A stretch of 64,000 nucleotides of DNA from Arachis hypogaea (lineage: Eukaryota > Streptophyta > Magnoliopsida > Fabales > Fabaceae), in the NCBI RefSeq assembly GCF_003086295.3, contig NC_092054.1, positions 39,377,294 through 39,441,293 of the forward strand. Direction: 5' to 3'. The position numbers were made by a program, and so were the translations under genes. Shown here piece after piece: positions 1-11,693 of this stretch; the stretch's first letter is position 1; each line of letters starts with the position of its first letter. The notes under the pieces are model-generated. The model made no database searches and was not told where the DNA came from. It was given only the letters and a program-made list of their open reading frames with translations.

Positions 1-528
1 GATTGGGCCAGAAAATTAGAAGATGCAATCTGGGCATATAGAAAAGCATTCAAAACTCCTATTGGAAAGTCTCCTTTTTAGTTGTTATATGGAAAATCTT
101 GTCACCTCCCTGTAGAGCTTGAGAATAAAGCTTTCTGCGCCACTAAACTCCTCAACCTTAATTCTCAGGCAGCAAGAGAAAAGAGGCTATTGCAATTAAA
201 TGAGTTGGATGAGTTTAGACTGAAAGCCTATAAAAATGCTAAGATATACAAGGAAAAAGTCAAGAGATGGCATGACAAAAGGATCTCAAAGAAGGAGTTC
301 AAACCAGGACAGTAAGTACTCTTGTATAACTCCAGGCTCAAAGTTTTCCCTGGAAAACTCAAGTCCAAATGGACTGGCCCCTACTTGGTAACAAAGGTTC
401 TACCTTATGGAAGCCTTGAACTCCTAGATGAAGCAATAAAGAGCAATTTCACAGCAAATGGTCACAGGGCAAAGCATTACTTGGGAGGCCATTGGGACAA
501 AGAGAAGGAGATTCAGAAATTAAGCTGA
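1..528 (+). pseudogene. Integrase C-terminal fragment of element Z pol
   Basis: Translation gives the end of a Ty3/gypsy integrase: the WAY-KTPIG-SPF stretch, then YGK-CHLPVE, the KRWHD region and the [19 protein letters not shown] chromatin/DNA-binding tail, closing near [10 protein letters not shown]. It aligns codon by codon with element A at 18452-18979. Two in-frame stops break it: an amber at 79-81 where A has CAG (Gln), and an ochre at 313-315 where A has CAA (Gln). Both are single C-to-T changes. No function is expected. Confidence 0.88.
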
Positions 529-542
529 GCAAGAATGAAGGA

Positions 543-590
543 TGTCAAGCTAGTGACACTAAAAGAGCGCTTGTTAGGAGGCAACCCAAC
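543..590 (+). other. Post-pol double hairpin (element Z)
   Basis: Hairpin 1 is TGTCA/TGACA (543-558). Hairpin 2 is GTTAGGAGGCAACCCAAC (573-590), whose 6-bp stem has one A-C mismatch. They are joined by a spacer containing GAGCGCTTG and lie 15 nt after the pol stop. The same two-hairpin layout recurs after pol, or after the truncated ORF, in A, B, C, D, E and F. Confidence 0.7.
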
Positions 591-2048
591 TAAAGGTAGT
601 TTTCTTCTCCTAAACTATTTCAATAAAAAGGTTGAGTAGATTTATCTATAGTGCAAGGAGCTAAGTTTTGTGTTGCACACCAAAATAATTTAAGGGTGAA
701 TGAAGGATGCTAAGTTCGGTGTTCCACCCAAAATCTTATTTAAAAACACATTTCAACCCTCTGCATAGATGGTTACTAGCTCCAAGCGATCAGGGAAATC
801 ACTAAACCATTGTCTGTCTTCTAGTTGTTAGTTTTATTACTTTTAACAAAAGCACATTTTTTTCATGTAACTGATGCATCATAAGACAGTAGCAAGGGAC
901 TAAGTTTGGTGTTCCCTCACCAAAGTAACTTCAAGAAACTACAATAGTTCATGCATGCTAACCATTTGCCTAAGTGCTTGGAAAAATAAGCAACTTTTGA
1001 TAATTATGTAGAAAAGACACTCAGCCTCTTAAAAGAATCATCACCAAAGGAAATACAAAAGTAAAAGATGATGATGACAAAAGAAAAGCTGCAAGACACT
1101 CCTGGAAAGTTGTATTGTCACAAAATTCACTTTGCTTTGAAATGTTCTGAATGAGAAGTTGCTGTTTGCCTTGATGTTTAGTTTAAATAATGCAAATTTT
1201 GATGTCTGCACTAGTTTAAATGCTTGTCTTCATCTTCATCTGCATTAAGCCCATGTCTTGTTTCCCTTTTGGCATCAATAAGAGAAAATGTTTGAAAAAA
1301 GAAAGTGATTGTCCAATGTGGTAGGAATTAGAATGAAGTTTTGTGGTGGTAATTTCTTGATTGGATGATAAGCTCAATAATAAAAGCTGCATAATAGAAT
1401 GTTCTATGTAGGGTGAACTAAGTTGCTGTCATAAAACCTTTTATTAATGAACATCCCTGCAAAATGAAGAAAAGTGAGAAAGAAAAGAAAAAAAAGAAAC
1501 AAACAATAAGGCTAGACACCAATAGCTTGGACCTTAGGACATATGCCTGTTGTGCTTCTTGTACTAGGATATGCTTGGACAATTAGGTTCTGATGAGTCT
1601 TTTAAAACTTGGTAACTTGGATTAACTAATCCGGGATTATCAACCGAAAGTCCATTATCAAGAGCAACCTAGTTACAAAACATTTAGTAACCCAAAGAGG
1701 TGCTGGGCATCAATGTTCCTAAGAAGAATTGTGAGCCAAGTGTCTGTAGTGAAGAAGTGTTGAGCAAAATTGAGCCAAAAGGCTGCTGCAACACTTGACA
1801 CTGAGTTGCCATTGAGAAATAAGCTTTCTAAACAAAAGAAAGAAAGAAAAATTAAAAAGGGATCAAGCAAAGAGCAAGGCATTATGACAGCAACTCTAGT
1901 GAATAATCAAAAAGGCATTTCTTATCTATCAGCAAAGAATAAGTGAGCTGCATCTTGTCTGCATAAAATCCCATGGTTTTAATTCAATTACCTGCTAAAT
2001 AAGGATATATGCTTCTCGGTTTCATTTAATTCCTTCTCATGTTTAGTG
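591..2048 (+). other. Non-coding 3' region of element Z
   Basis: There is no credible ORF. Three copies of a TAAGTTTGGTGT-like motif lie near 662, 710 and 902, each followed by C-rich CACC or CCACC. An A/G-rich tract lies at about 1463-1505, followed by a block (GGCTAGACACCAATAG) also present in A at about 30830. Conservation between Z and A without coding potential suggests cis-acting sequence. Confidence 0.6.
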
Positions 2049-2085
2049 CTTGCTTGGGGACAAGCAAGTTTTAAGTTTGGTGTTG
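2049..2085 (+). promoter_or_regulatory. RGGA hairpin and polypurine tract of element Z
   Basis: An 8-bp perfect stem CTTGCTTG/CAAGCAAG closes a GGGA tetraloop (2049-2068). It is followed at once by TTTTAAGTTTGGTGTTG, which abuts the LTR. By position this is the plus-strand priming site. Confidence 0.8.
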
Positions 2086-3989
2086 TGATGACAAGTCATC
2101 TTATGCTGGTTTTACAAGCATTTTTCATTAGTTTCATTAGGTTTTATGCACTTTCTTGCACAATAAGTAAGTAATTGGAGTGGATTTTCATGATTATTTT
2201 GAATCAATCAACCATCAATTATTTTGCACAAAATCATAGGGTTTATGCTAGAATTAATTGATTTTCATGAATGATGCAAAGACCTTGTGAATTTGGTGAT
2301 ATTTTGATTAGTTGTTTGGTTGCTTGTAGGTGAAGAAATGAGAAACAAAAGGCAGCGTTCAAAGAGTGAACGCCCATGAAGGAAACCAGCAAACCAAGAC
2401 TCACACCCAAAGGCTAGCGTTCAAAAGAGTGAACGCTAAGTTCACTTTAGTGAACGTTTTCGGGCTTGGAACCAAGGGAAGCTGGGCGCACATCAAAGCA
2501 ACACAAGGGTAGCGTTCAAAATAGTGAACACCACGTTCACTCTTTCCAAATTTATCGTGGAATTCAAGCTAGGGGAGGAAGGCTCAGTTAAGTAGCGCTC
2601 AACAATTTGAGCGTAGCGCTCAACCTAGGGAGCGCTAAGAAGCACTCGACCAAGGGAGCGCTGGGAGCGCTCAAGGAAGGCAACGTAGTGCTCGAAACGG
2701 GAGTTCCCAAGAGGGGAACTCGCGCACCAAGGCACATGCCAAAGAGCCACGTTCAGCAAAGTGAACGTCACATTCACAAAAGTGAACTTTTTTGTGACTC
2801 TTGGCCAAAGAAGCATGCATACCCACCAACGAGCCAAGGAAACACCAAGGAGCAACGTTCACATTTGGAACGTGACGTTCAAATAATGAACGCTAAGGGC
2901 ATTGTTGAGCACACGTGACATGGCACACAAGGAGAAGTGAACGCCAAGTTCACAAAACCCAACGGAGCGCTCCACTGGAGCATGCCTCCAACCCAATTTC
3001 AATCAAGTGCCATTTTGGATCCATTTTTTCACAAATCAAAAGGCCCACTCCAAAGTCTTGAAGAGTGAAAATAGAAAGTGCATAAATAGGATCAAATTTA
3101 ATTTGTAAAGAACCTTTAGCTCATTTTGAGTTTTTTTCACTTTTGAGTTTTCATTTGGAATTTGGGAATTGGGATTAGATCTAGTTTTCTTTCTATTTGT
3201 TCTTGCTTCTGCAACTATTTTCTGTTTTGGGTTTTTGAATTGAGATTTAAGAATTCCATTGAATTTCTAGATCTGAGAATCATCTTTGCTTTTCTTTCAT
3301 ATAGTTATAAGAATTGGAGAATTGGATCTAAATATTCTTTTCTGTTTTCAATTTTTATTTCTTCTGCAATTTGTTTTCTGTTTGGTCAAGGGAGTGATTG
3401 AGATCTAGAGCTACTTTCTAATCTCATTGCTCTTCTTCGATCATCAATTTCTCTTTTAGAATTTCATAATTGACCTAAGTTTTCTTGATGTTTTGTTTCT
3501 TCAAGCAATTCTCCATTTCTGTTTTGCTACTGAGCTGAATCTCTTCATCTTATAGCTCTCTGATTTACTTCAATTTACATTTTCTAGTTCAATTATGAAT
3601 CCCAGTACTCAAATCCCTTTTATTCTTTCAGCAATTTACATTTCCCAGCAATTTAGATTCAGCAATTTAAGTTTCAGTCATTTACTTTTCTTGCAATTTA
3701 AGTTTCAGCTCTTTTACTTTCTTGTTCTTTAAGTTTCTGCAATTTACTTCTTCTGCACTTTAAGATTCAGTCAATTTACCCTCTCCCTTTTATTTACTTG
3801 CAATTTATCTTCTGTTAATCAAGTTTCACTCAAATCATCAAATATTCGCTTAACTAAATTCATCACCTAACTAAAATTGCTCAATCCATCAATCCCTGTG
3901 GGATCGACCTCACTCTTGTGAGTATTACTACTTGATGCGACCCGGTACACTTGCCGGTGAGTTTGTGTGGAATCGTTTTTCCCTCATCA
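2086..3989 (+). repeat. 3' LTR of element Z (1904 bp)
   Basis: It begins TGATGACAAG and ends CCCTCATCA. U3 holds a dense array of short inverted repeats (AGCGTTC...GAACGCT and AGCGCTC...GAGCGCT, about 2355-2960). A TATA-like CATAAATAGG lies near 3081. U5 ends with the conserved GGGATCGACC block and a CCGG(N)nCCGG hairpin at about 3951. Only one LTR of the pair is visible. Confidence 0.88.
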
Positions 3990-4519
3990 TACCTCTATCC
4001 TCTCTCTCTCTCAAATATTTTCTTAGTAAACATTATTAGTATTAGAAATGTGTAGTTTTATATTTGATTTACTATTTTTTGTTTTGTTTATAGGAAAACT
4101 ATGTTAAAGGGAAAACCGAACTTAATTAAGGTCACAACTTTTAAAGTGAAAATGTTAGAGAGTAAAAGTCATGAACTTGTGGACATGATGATGGTAAACC
4201 TACTTGCTACTTAGTTATTTTAACTCTCTTTTGTTATTATATTTTTTGCAAAATTAGATGATATAGTTCGAGGTTGTTATGATTTAGGCTAGTATTATAT
4301 TATTTTAAAAAACGATGATGATAGAATTACTAGTTATGACTTAGACTAGTATTATGGTATTTTACAATGATGATATAATATGAGATTGTGGATCATACAT
4401 AATACTCTATATATCATATTTGATGGTAAATATTTAATTAGTTTTTTTTAGTATAATTTGATTCAAATAGTTATGGTTATTTATTGACACTAAATTAAAA
4501 AAATAGGTGGAATTAATTT
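3990..4519. other. AT-rich segment, possible CACTA transposon interior
   Basis: It starts with a (CT)n tract at about 4001-4015. At about 4093 there is a plausible intron/exon edge (TTTATAG followed by an open stretch encoding KTMLKGKPNLIK and more) up to a possible GT donor at about 4194. I do not recognise the product. It may be the inner part of the DNA transposon whose end follows, or unrelated sequence interrupted by Z. Confidence 0.3.
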
Positions 4520-5042
4520 CACTACATGAGAAAATTATAGTAAATAAAGAATTAAAGAATTAAAAAAATTGTTGTCAAAAGTTACAAAAGGCAATGATGT
4601 TAAAACCGTTGCCAAAGACAGACACAAAATGACAATGGTATTAAAACCATTGCACATAACCAACACCGAAGGCAACAACTTAAAACCGTTGTCTTTGTGA
4701 AGAACAAAACTACAATAGTTTAAAATCGTTGCCTATTCAGCTATGGTTTTAAACCTTTACGTCATCAAAGACAACGGTTCTAAACCGTTGTCTATATAGT
4801 AATGGTTCTAAACCGCTCCTAAAAAAGGATTGACAAAACCGTTGTCTATGCCAGTAACTATGGCAACATTTTTTTGGTTGCCATTGACTTAGGTAAAAAA
4901 CCGTTGCCTATGAGTATTGGCAACGGCCACATATACCACAGGTAAAAAACCGTTGCCAAACCGTTACCTAAAGTTTTAAGAACGATTTTTTATTTATGGC
5001 AACGATTTTCGACCATTGCGAAAACCCTTATTTGTTGTAGTG
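4520..5042 (-). mobile_element. CACTA-like (En/Spm) terminal region with subterminal repeats
   Basis: On the minus strand the segment begins CACTACAACAAATAAGGG, a typical CACTA terminus. On the plus strand a weaker CACTACATGAGAAAA occurs at 4520. Between them lie about ten copies of a subterminal motif (AAACCGTTGYC) in both orientations, some as direct palindromes, as expected for transposase-binding repeats. No matching 3-bp target duplication is seen (TTT versus ATA), so 4520 may not be the true other end. The right end at 5042 is firmer and marks where element E resumes. Confidence 0.6.
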
Positions 5043-5512
5043 ATAAGCTCAAAAACTCACAAGGTATTTTGTTCTATCTCTCTTCTATGTTCCATAAAAA
5101 TTATTCAAGCAAGTTTAAAAAAAAAATAATTTTCCAAATCAATTCAATAGAACGGCCTAAAAACAAAATTCTTGGAAATTTTTGTTGTTTTTTACCAAAA
5201 TTATTTCCTATATGTGTGTATGATGTGATAGATGCAATTTAAATTTCCTAGTTCTATTCCTAATTTTTAACATCCAAAAACTAACATGAACAATTAGGAC
5301 AAAATTGAACTAGGCACTATACTATTCACATCATCTAACCACAACTTCTATCTATAAAATATATACCATGCAAAAAATACAAAATGCAATATATATTAAC
5401 TAAAGTAAAGATGCAATAGTAAAAAATACTAACAAATATCTACAAGAAACATAGTAAAAGAAAACAAAAATAAAATGCAAAGTATTCGGAAAAGAGAATT
5501 TACGCCCCAAAA
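5043..5512 (-). other. Non-coding 3' region of element E
   Basis: It is collinear with element C at about 35190-35518 (shared TCACAAGGTAT and TTGTTGTTTTAC blocks). No ORF is present. It is truncated at 5042. Confidence 0.6.
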
Positions 5513-5520
5513 GTGGTGAA

Positions 5521-5559
5521 TCCTCCCCCACACTTAAGCGTTGCACGGTCCTCTGTGCA
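5521..5559 (-). promoter_or_regulatory. Internal RGGA hairpin with PPT-like tract (element E)
   Basis: On the minus strand a stem TGCAC/GTGCA encloses AGAGGACC. After four bases (ACGC) comes TTAAGTGTGGGGGAGGA, a polypurine-like run. This is the internal copy of the motif that C and F also carry at the 3' LTR junction. Confidence 0.65.
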
Positions 5560-5650
5560 TGAACACAATCCGGGGAGAATGGCTTTAAAGCGCACCACTT
5601 TCAGCTCGTGGATGCGGGGGCTTGGGTTGATGAAAAAAAAAGTTCCTAAG

Positions 5651-5720
5651 TTCAATGCAGCTCGGCATTTCCATACTCGGCATCCTCCTCCTCTACCGAC
5701 TCCTTTCCTTTATGTTTCAT
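5651..5720 (-). pseudogene. Stub of element E ORF3
   Basis: The ATG at 5720 follows TTCTTTTTGAG|G on the minus strand, matching the acceptor-plus-start layout of ORF3 in C and F. It reads about 22 residues (basic, then acidic, starting MKHKGKESV) and then stops. The core of the ORF3 domain is missing, apparently deleted between here and the internal PPT-like site. Without C and F for comparison it would not be recognisable. Confidence 0.45.
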
Positions 5721-5721
5721 C

Positions 5722-5739
5722 CTCAAAAAGAATGAATAG
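5722..5739 (-). promoter_or_regulatory. Predicted 3' splice acceptor before E ORF3
   Basis: On the minus strand it reads CTATTCATTCTTTTTGAG, then G and ATG. Position and spacing are identical to the acceptors in C and F. Confidence 0.45.
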
Positions 5740-5746
5740 AGTATAA

Positions 5747-6735
5747 TTAGGAATCATAGGAAAAGTAGCACACAAAAGGCAAATAATAGAGCAAATACAA
5801 TGTATACTTGGAGCCAATATAAAATGAACAAGCGTTTAATTGAGGAAGTATGCATAGTGGTGTGGTATGATAAAATTATACGCGCGAGTAGAACACACAT
5901 AACGGCCGATTAAAATGGCACCCACACAGTCAAAAAGTAAGCATGAGTTCCTCAATTAAATGGCCTAAGATGCAAGCAATAAATGAGTATCAATTAAAGA
6001 CAAGCAAGCTTAGGCAATTACAACAAGAGTGAATTGAATTCTAAGAATATTGGATATTGAAATGTGCAAGTAAAATCGCAAGATTAAGAAAAAATAGCAC
6101 AACAACAATAACCAATTCACTAATGAAAAGAACATTACTTATTCATCCTCAAGAATAATGAAATAATCACATGGATAAGGTGCTTGTTACAAAAAGTGAC
6201 AAGTTTGATAAGAATCAAGTCAAGTTAATTCAAACAAATGCAAAGCATTAACAAGAAACAAGTACCTTGTTATGTGATTATATTGATTTAAAACCCATGA
6301 TGAACAAGCAATTCAATTCAATTCACTAAATTCAATATGTACTTGTTAAAAAGTTCCACCAAATAAGAGACAGATGTCATTTTTCATATCAATTTGGTGT
6401 TAGTAACTCAAAGTAATGAACAAGTACATTATTGAAATTTCATTCCAAAATAACATGATCATCATTCAAAAGTGCACAAATCTTGTTTAGGATGCCAAAC
6501 AAGGATATAGTCTAACACATATGGTAGCTACAACACATGAATAAAACAAAAAGTTCATCTAGGTATTATGTCAAACACATGGTATGCGGTGCACAAATTC
6601 AACAATTTCAAGCAAAAATTTGAGAATCAATAACCCATAGATAAAAAAATTGAACACTTGCAATCCAACAACAACTAATTAACCAAAATTTAAGCTAGAT
6701 TACCAAAATTAAATAAAGAAAATGAAAATTAAGCA
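5747..6735 (-). other. Non-coding AT-rich region of element E
   Basis: It lies between the pyrimidine-rich tract and the ORF3 start on the sense strand and corresponds to 42540-43500 in C (shared TCGGCCGRTT-type block at about 5903 and 42676). No ORF is supported. Confidence 0.55.
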
Positions 6736-6737
6736 AG

Positions 6738-6860
6738 AAAATAAACAAGACAAAGAAGAGTAAAGAGAGAAGAAGAAGAAGAAAGAAGAAGAAGGAAGAG
6801 GGGAGAAGAGGAGTGGTGGCGCGGTGGTGGCGCCGCCGACAGCAATGGTCACCGGAAGAT
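6738..6860 (-). repeat. GA-rich tract (pyrimidine-rich on the sense strand), element E
   Basis: GAAGAAGAAG-type microsatellite runs are followed by a GC-rich stretch (GGTGGCGCGGTGG). C has the same arrangement at 43600-43760, and F has a purine-rich tract at 53840-54090. B has an equivalent pyrimidine tract before ORF3. Confidence 0.55.
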
Positions 6861-6954
6861 GAGGGCGGGCTAGGGTAAAGGGGGTGAAGAAGGAAGAAAG
6901 GGAATGGGGGGAGGGTCTGGCGTAATAGGACATCCTTCCTGATTAACGCCTAGT

Positions 6955-7300
6955 ACGCGACATGTGCGTACGCACAAGGACGTATGCACACGCACAAAAG
7001 GGAAAAACAAAGGGGATGCGAACGCACAGGGTGTGCGAGCGCTCTTGACAGGAAGGGTGTAAAGGCATATGCGTACGCACAACAGGAGACTCTTCTCTCT
7101 TTTTTTTTAAACAGGGCATAAAGATCATGTGTGCGTACGCACAAGTTCTATGTGTACACACAAGGGAAAAAATTTAGGGTCCACGTGCACAAGCATGTGC
7201 GAATGCTCCCAACAGAAGGCGTGCTGATAAGTGTGCGTACGCACAGATGTCAAAATCTGGGGAAAGTGTGCGTGGGCACAGGTGTGTGCATACGCATACT
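6955..7300 (-). repeat. Internal palindrome array of element E (TGTGCGTACGCACA family)
   Basis: About a dozen imperfect copies of a self-complementary GTGCGNNCGCAC core lie here, for example at about 6964, 7072, 7131 and 7231. The same motif occurs in the U3 of E and C. The array lies between the double hairpin (7539-7590) and ORF3. Confidence 0.75.
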
Positions 7301-7538
7301 GTCCTGTTCTGCAACAAATTTAATGCCTCTAAGGCACCAAACATGACATCCAAAATAGTTTTTCAAGCCCCAAAACATATTAAAACCTCAAAAACATATT
7401 ATTCCACTAAAAATACATGATCAAAACTAACATGCAACTAAATTAAGCCTAAAATCTAATCAAACTAAGCCAATCAAAGGGATAAAATTCAATTACCAAA
7501 AGCTAAAAGAAGAGAAGAGTTAGAATGATGTTACCATG

Positions 7539-7590
7539 GTAGGGTGTCTCCCACCTAGCACTTTAGTTTAAAGTCCTTAAGTTGGACTTT
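7539..7590 (-). other. Post-ORF double hairpin (element E)
   Basis: On the minus strand, hairpin 1 has the 7-bp stem AAAGTCC/GGACTTT (7570-7590). Hairpin 2 is GGTGGG/CCTACC with loop AGACAC (7539-7556) and keeps pairing through one G-U wobble. The spacer contains AAAGTGCTA. The sequence ACCATGG follows immediately. Confidence 0.7.
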
Positions 7591-7710
7591 TTGAGCGAAG
7601 CTTGTATCATGGTGGCTTATGCTTCAACTCATCCTTGAGTCACTACCCATGTTTGCTCTTCAAAGCTCCTCTGAGATCCCAAACGAACTACATTAAGTTC
7701 TCAAGCAACC

Positions 7711-8518
7711 TCAAGCAAGTAATTGGGACCCAAGATAGTTGGTTGTAGAATTGTATGCTGGATCCCACACTTTAGTTTCCCGGTCATCCTCTTGTTGATT
7801 CTTGCTCTTGCACTTGGATGAACAACCTCTCCAAGCACCTTTGAAGCACCCAAATAAACCTTGGAATCCTCCTAATTGAGCCTTGCACCACTTATGCCTT
7901 GAACTCGTTTGGGAACCAACACCCATGTCTTCCTTGTTGAACACCTCAAGAAGGATCTTAAGCTGGTGATCCGTTTCCAAGAGAACATATTGGTGTGGAC
8001 CTATGAAGCTCATTGAGGATATTGTTACCCCCTCAATTTTTTCTTGGGTTGTAGTCATCCTATTAAACTCTTGCATGAAAGCTTCCACTTCTAGGGTGTC
8101 TACCTCTTCCTCACCACCTTTTTCTAGTCCCTCCTCACCAACCTCCTCTAAGTTTTCTCTACTATCATTCAATCCAAATTTAAGAGGTTGTGTGAGGTCT
8201 ACTTTCATATCTCTCTTAAACTCAAAGGAGATAAGTTCATCAAGATCATTGAGGGGATTGACCAAGGTGGATAAAAAATCATGGATAATAGAATCCACTT
8301 CTTGATCAATGTCCCTCAATTTTCTATTTACCTCTTTTGATTCAATTATTTAAACTTTCTCCTCTTGTTGCACTTCTTGCCTTAGCTTTACTTCTTCCAT
8401 CTTAGACTCCATGTACTCCTCCCCACTACACTCCTTAGTTGATTCTCCGCATTCCTCAAGGAGAATGTCTTGATTGCTTGAGCGTAGTAGGGCCAAGCAG
8501 TTCACCGCTTCAGCTATG
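7711..8518 (-). pseudogene. C-terminal part of element E gag-like ORF
   Basis: The minus strand carries about 200 open residues to 7711, rich in Glu and with a Cys-containing tail (KWCKAQLGGF...CSSKCKSK) that does not fit a CCHC knuckle. The upstream part from 8518 continues the same gag-like protein: it follows the shared F-QEQ...MAT region of the N-terminal half at 47175-47534, broken by the insertion of C and by a stop near 8350. The role is unknown. By position and by the proline-rich N-terminal half it replaces gag in this non-autonomous group. Confidence 0.5.
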
Positions 8519-8523
8519 GTAGC

Positions 8524-9647
8524 TGATGATGGCCTAAAGTGGGTTAGAAATTTTTCTCAAAATAGAATTACCGTTGCAAGTATAGTCCAAACTCAACAAT
8601 TGACCAACCACCAAAGTTTAGAAGGACAAATTGTCACTATTCAAAACAAATATAAACCAGGAGTTTTAATTCTCGGGTCGTCTCCCAAGGACTAGTGATC
8701 AATGAGTGCACAATTTCGGTTGTGATAATCAAGGGGAATTTTCAATAAAGAGATGAACAATTAAAGGAATAAAAGAATACTCAAAATTGCAATTAATGAA
8801 CTAATAAAGGAATTAAAGAACTAGCTATGTAATATGAACAAGTAAGATATAAAAGTGATTGATGTATGTGTGTGTGGGTGATTCAAAGCATAAATGGATT
8901 CTTGGCTTGGGATGAGCTAGGGAATCCTTTTCTTGTTGCAACCACAACTATGACAATTGTAATAGATTAATCTCACTTAGTTAACTCTTACATCAATGAG
9001 TAGGTCAGGTGAGCATAGTTGTTCTTAATCCACAAATCCTAACTCACTTACTAATTTTCTTAGCAACAAGTTAGTGTTAGTGGAAACAAGAATAATTAAC
9101 AATCCAAGAATTATCACTAAATGTTGGACATTCCAACTCTAGGAACCCATATGCTTATTTTTCCCAAGTCAAGAGGTGGAAATTTAGCCCATAATCAAAC
9201 TTGATATTTCCACAAATACTTGGTGGGCATAAACATTAAACATGGGAAAATAGAGAAAATGTTTGAAACTATGAGCAACAAATGATCAAAAGCAACAATA
9301 CTAACTCAAACAAGCATATAACAATCATCAATCATCAAAATCATCAACAAGAGATCAAAATTACAAAAAGTATATATATTAACACTATGACTTTAACTAC
9401 AAGAAAGAGTATCAAAATTGTAACTATAAAGAGTAGTAATTAAGAAATACTTACAATGGAGGCAAGCAAAAATCCAAGATCAAAATGGAAAATGGCACTT
9501 GAAATGTAAAACCCTAATATAAACCCTAATGGTGTTGAGAGAAAACTTAAAGAAAAACTACCTAAAACCCCCTACTACTATCTACTACTACTCCTAATGA
9601 TATGCTCTCCTTCCTCAATGTTTGCCCCTTGCAATATGAGCTCTAGC
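8524..9647 (-). repeat. 3' LTR of element C, first piece
   Basis: It matches the 5' LTR at 45450-46600 almost base for base. A (GT)n tract is shorter here (about 8863) than at 45786. It is cut by element A, whose duplication CTAGC lies at 9643-9647 and 33428-33432. Confidence 0.93.
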
Positions 9648-11669
9648 TGATGATAAGTCATCTTATGCTAATTTTTCAAGCATTTTTTCACTTGTTTCAT
9701 TAGTTTTTATGCACTTTCTTGCATTGTAAGTAAGTAAAAATAGAGTGGAATTGCATGGTTTCCTTGAATCAATCAACCACCCTTTAATTGATACTAAATC
9801 ATGAGGTTTAAGCTAAATTTAATTGGTTTTTGGATGATTTATAAACCTTGTGAATCTAGTGATACTTTGATTGGTTGTTTTGATTACTTGTAGGTGAAGA
9901 AAAGAAGAAAACAAGAAAGCATAGCCTAAGAAGCATGGCCCAAGGAAGAGAAAAATGTGGTAAAAGAAACAAAGGAAGCGTGGCACAATGAAGGAGGAAA
10001 GCCACAATGCTCTCTCCAAGAGCTCAGTGCTCTCCAAGGGAGCACAATAATGAACCAAAGAAGCAAGGCTTGGATGCTACGCTCTACTCCTTGAGAGCTG
10101 AGCACTATTTTCAACCAAGAAAGAAAGGGGAGAAGCATAATGCTCCGCTCTTGTCAAGAGCATTATCGGGCTTCACCCAAAAATAAATTCAAGGGTAATG
10201 GTTGCCAATGCTTGCCACAAGATTCGAACCAAGCACCTAAGGAAGGAAGGAAGCGCTACTCACCAAGGAAAATAAGCCAAAATTGGCCAAATGCATTCCC
10301 CAAGTTTCGAACTCAAGGACGCCCCACTCAAGGCATGCGCTAGCTTGATTTCCTTCACAAACAAAAAAAGCCAGCAATGTTTTCCCAAGGTTTCAAACTT
10401 GAGACCTCACCAAAGCAAGGGGAGTGCTACGCTCTTGCCAAGAGCAGAGCGCTACTTTCCTTATTCCTTGATGCATGAGGCGCAAGTGTGACACGGCCAG
10501 GGAAGCATGTCAAGCACAATTTGGCACAGTCAAGGAGCTTGGAGCGTACAAGACACGCCAAGGCAAGGCAATGCTGCGCCCTCACCAGGAGCAGAGCACA
10601 CCACTGGGAGAAAACACCCATGGGCCACAATTGAACCAAAATTCAATTTAAATTCAATTCTTCACCAAATTAAAAGGCCCACTCCAAATTCAAAAATCCA
10701 AAAATAGGAAGTATATAAATAGAAGCTAGTTTGATGCAGATAGAACTTTTACTTTCTTTTAGAATTTTAACTTGTAATTTTGAGAGCTTTACTTTGATTT
10801 TAGGATCTCTGAGTTTATTTTGGAAAATTGGGAAGGAGAATTGATCTCTCTTCTTCCTTGTTCTTACCTTTGCATTCTCTACTTCTTGCCTTGGATCTTG
10901 GATGGAGAATTGAAGAAATTCGGTTTCAATCTCACCTTGGGATTTCTTTGTTTATTTTTCTGCAAAATTTCAGCAATTGAAATTTGAATCAAATTCTCTT
11001 TACTGCTTTCTTCTCTACTTCTCCTGCAATTTACTTTTCCACTTCTGTTGCAATTGTTCCTGGTTGGATCAAGGAAGGATTGAGATCTAGACTTGTTCTC
11101 TAGTCTCTTCTAACCCTGAGATCTTTGACTTCTCTTGAACCATTGCAATTGATAAACATTTTATTTTCTGTTTGGTTTTCAAAGTGATTTTCCTTTTCTT
11201 GTTTAAATCTGCTGCATCTTAGTTCTTTTTCTACTTCTCTGTTAATTGTCTTTTACTTCTGCTTGTTTAATTTCTGCAATTCCAGCTCCCAATTCCTTTT
11301 ATAATTCAAGCAATTTACATTTCTTGCACTTTAAGATTCAGTTATTTATATTTCTTGCAATCTAAGTTTCTGCAATTTAATTTACTTGTTCTTTAAGATT
11401 CAGCACTTTTACTTTCTGTTCTCTTTAATTTACTGCAATTCTTCCATCTCCCTTTACAATTCATGCAATTTAGCTTCTGTCAATTACAAACCACTCAAAC
11501 CAATACTTGATTCGCTTGACTAAATCAACCCCTAAACTAAAGTTGCTCAATCCTTCAATCCCTGTGGGATCGACCTCACTCACGTGAGTTATTATTACTT
11601 GATGCGACCCGGTCCACTTGCCGGTGAGTTTTAAGGTGATTGAAAATCATTTTCCAAAAATATCCATCA
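9648..11669 (+). repeat. 5' LTR of element A (2022 bp)
   Basis: It starts TGATGATAAG and ends ATATCCATCA. U3 carries inverted repeats based on GCTCTYnnnnRAGAGC (about 10010-10160 and 10431-10455). The TATA box TATATAAATAG lies at about 10712. U5 contains GGGATCGACC and a CCGG/CCGG hairpin near 11608. The small ORFs inside it are chance and do not survive comparison with the 3' LTR. Confidence 0.94.
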
Positions 11670-11675
11670 AGTTTT

Positions 11676-11693
11676 TGGCGCCGTTGCTGGGGA
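11676..11693 (+). promoter_or_regulatory. Primer-binding site of element A (tRNA-Asp)
   Basis: TGGCGCCGTTGCTGGGGA is the complement of the plant tRNA-Asp 3' end except for one G-U-tolerant position. It lies 6 nt inside the LTR end. Confidence 0.85.

Larger units (their letters stand above)
1..3989 (+). mobile_element. Element Z: Athila-type LTR retrotransposon, 3' part only
   Basis: The left end lies outside the window. What remains is the integrase C-terminus, a 1.5-kb non-coding 3' region, the polypurine tract and the complete 3' LTR. The 3' region is collinear with that of element A (18452-19215 plus 30065-31408), including near-identical hairpins and the same sentence-like runs of conserved non-coding sequence. 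The LTR starts with the same TGATGACAAGTCATCTTATG as A but diverges soon after, so Z is a sister subfamily. The base after the LTR starts TACCT, the expected target duplication; its left copy cannot be checked. Confidence 0.9.

Noticed and set aside
4520..5042. Complete short non-autonomous CACTA element
   Set aside because: The right terminus and subterminal repeats are convincing, but the proposed left terminus matches poorly after CACTACA and the 3-bp target duplication is absent.
6870..7346. Cys/His/Arg-rich ORFs in the palindrome arrays of C and E (also 33376-33811, 43792-44377, 46421-47005)
   Set aside because: The CVRTH, CAYAH and similar repeats are translations of the GTGCGNNCGCAC palindrome in several frames on both strands, not zinc fingers.
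9819..10707. ORFs inside the LTRs of A (and 31567-32463)
   Set aside because: They lie in U3 on both strands and are explained by palindrome-rich GC sequence; nothing indicates they are coding.
11676..11693. tRNA gene fragments at the PBS sites
   Set aside because: Only the 18-nt complement of the tRNA-Asp 3' end is present; no tRNA cloverleaf is nearby.
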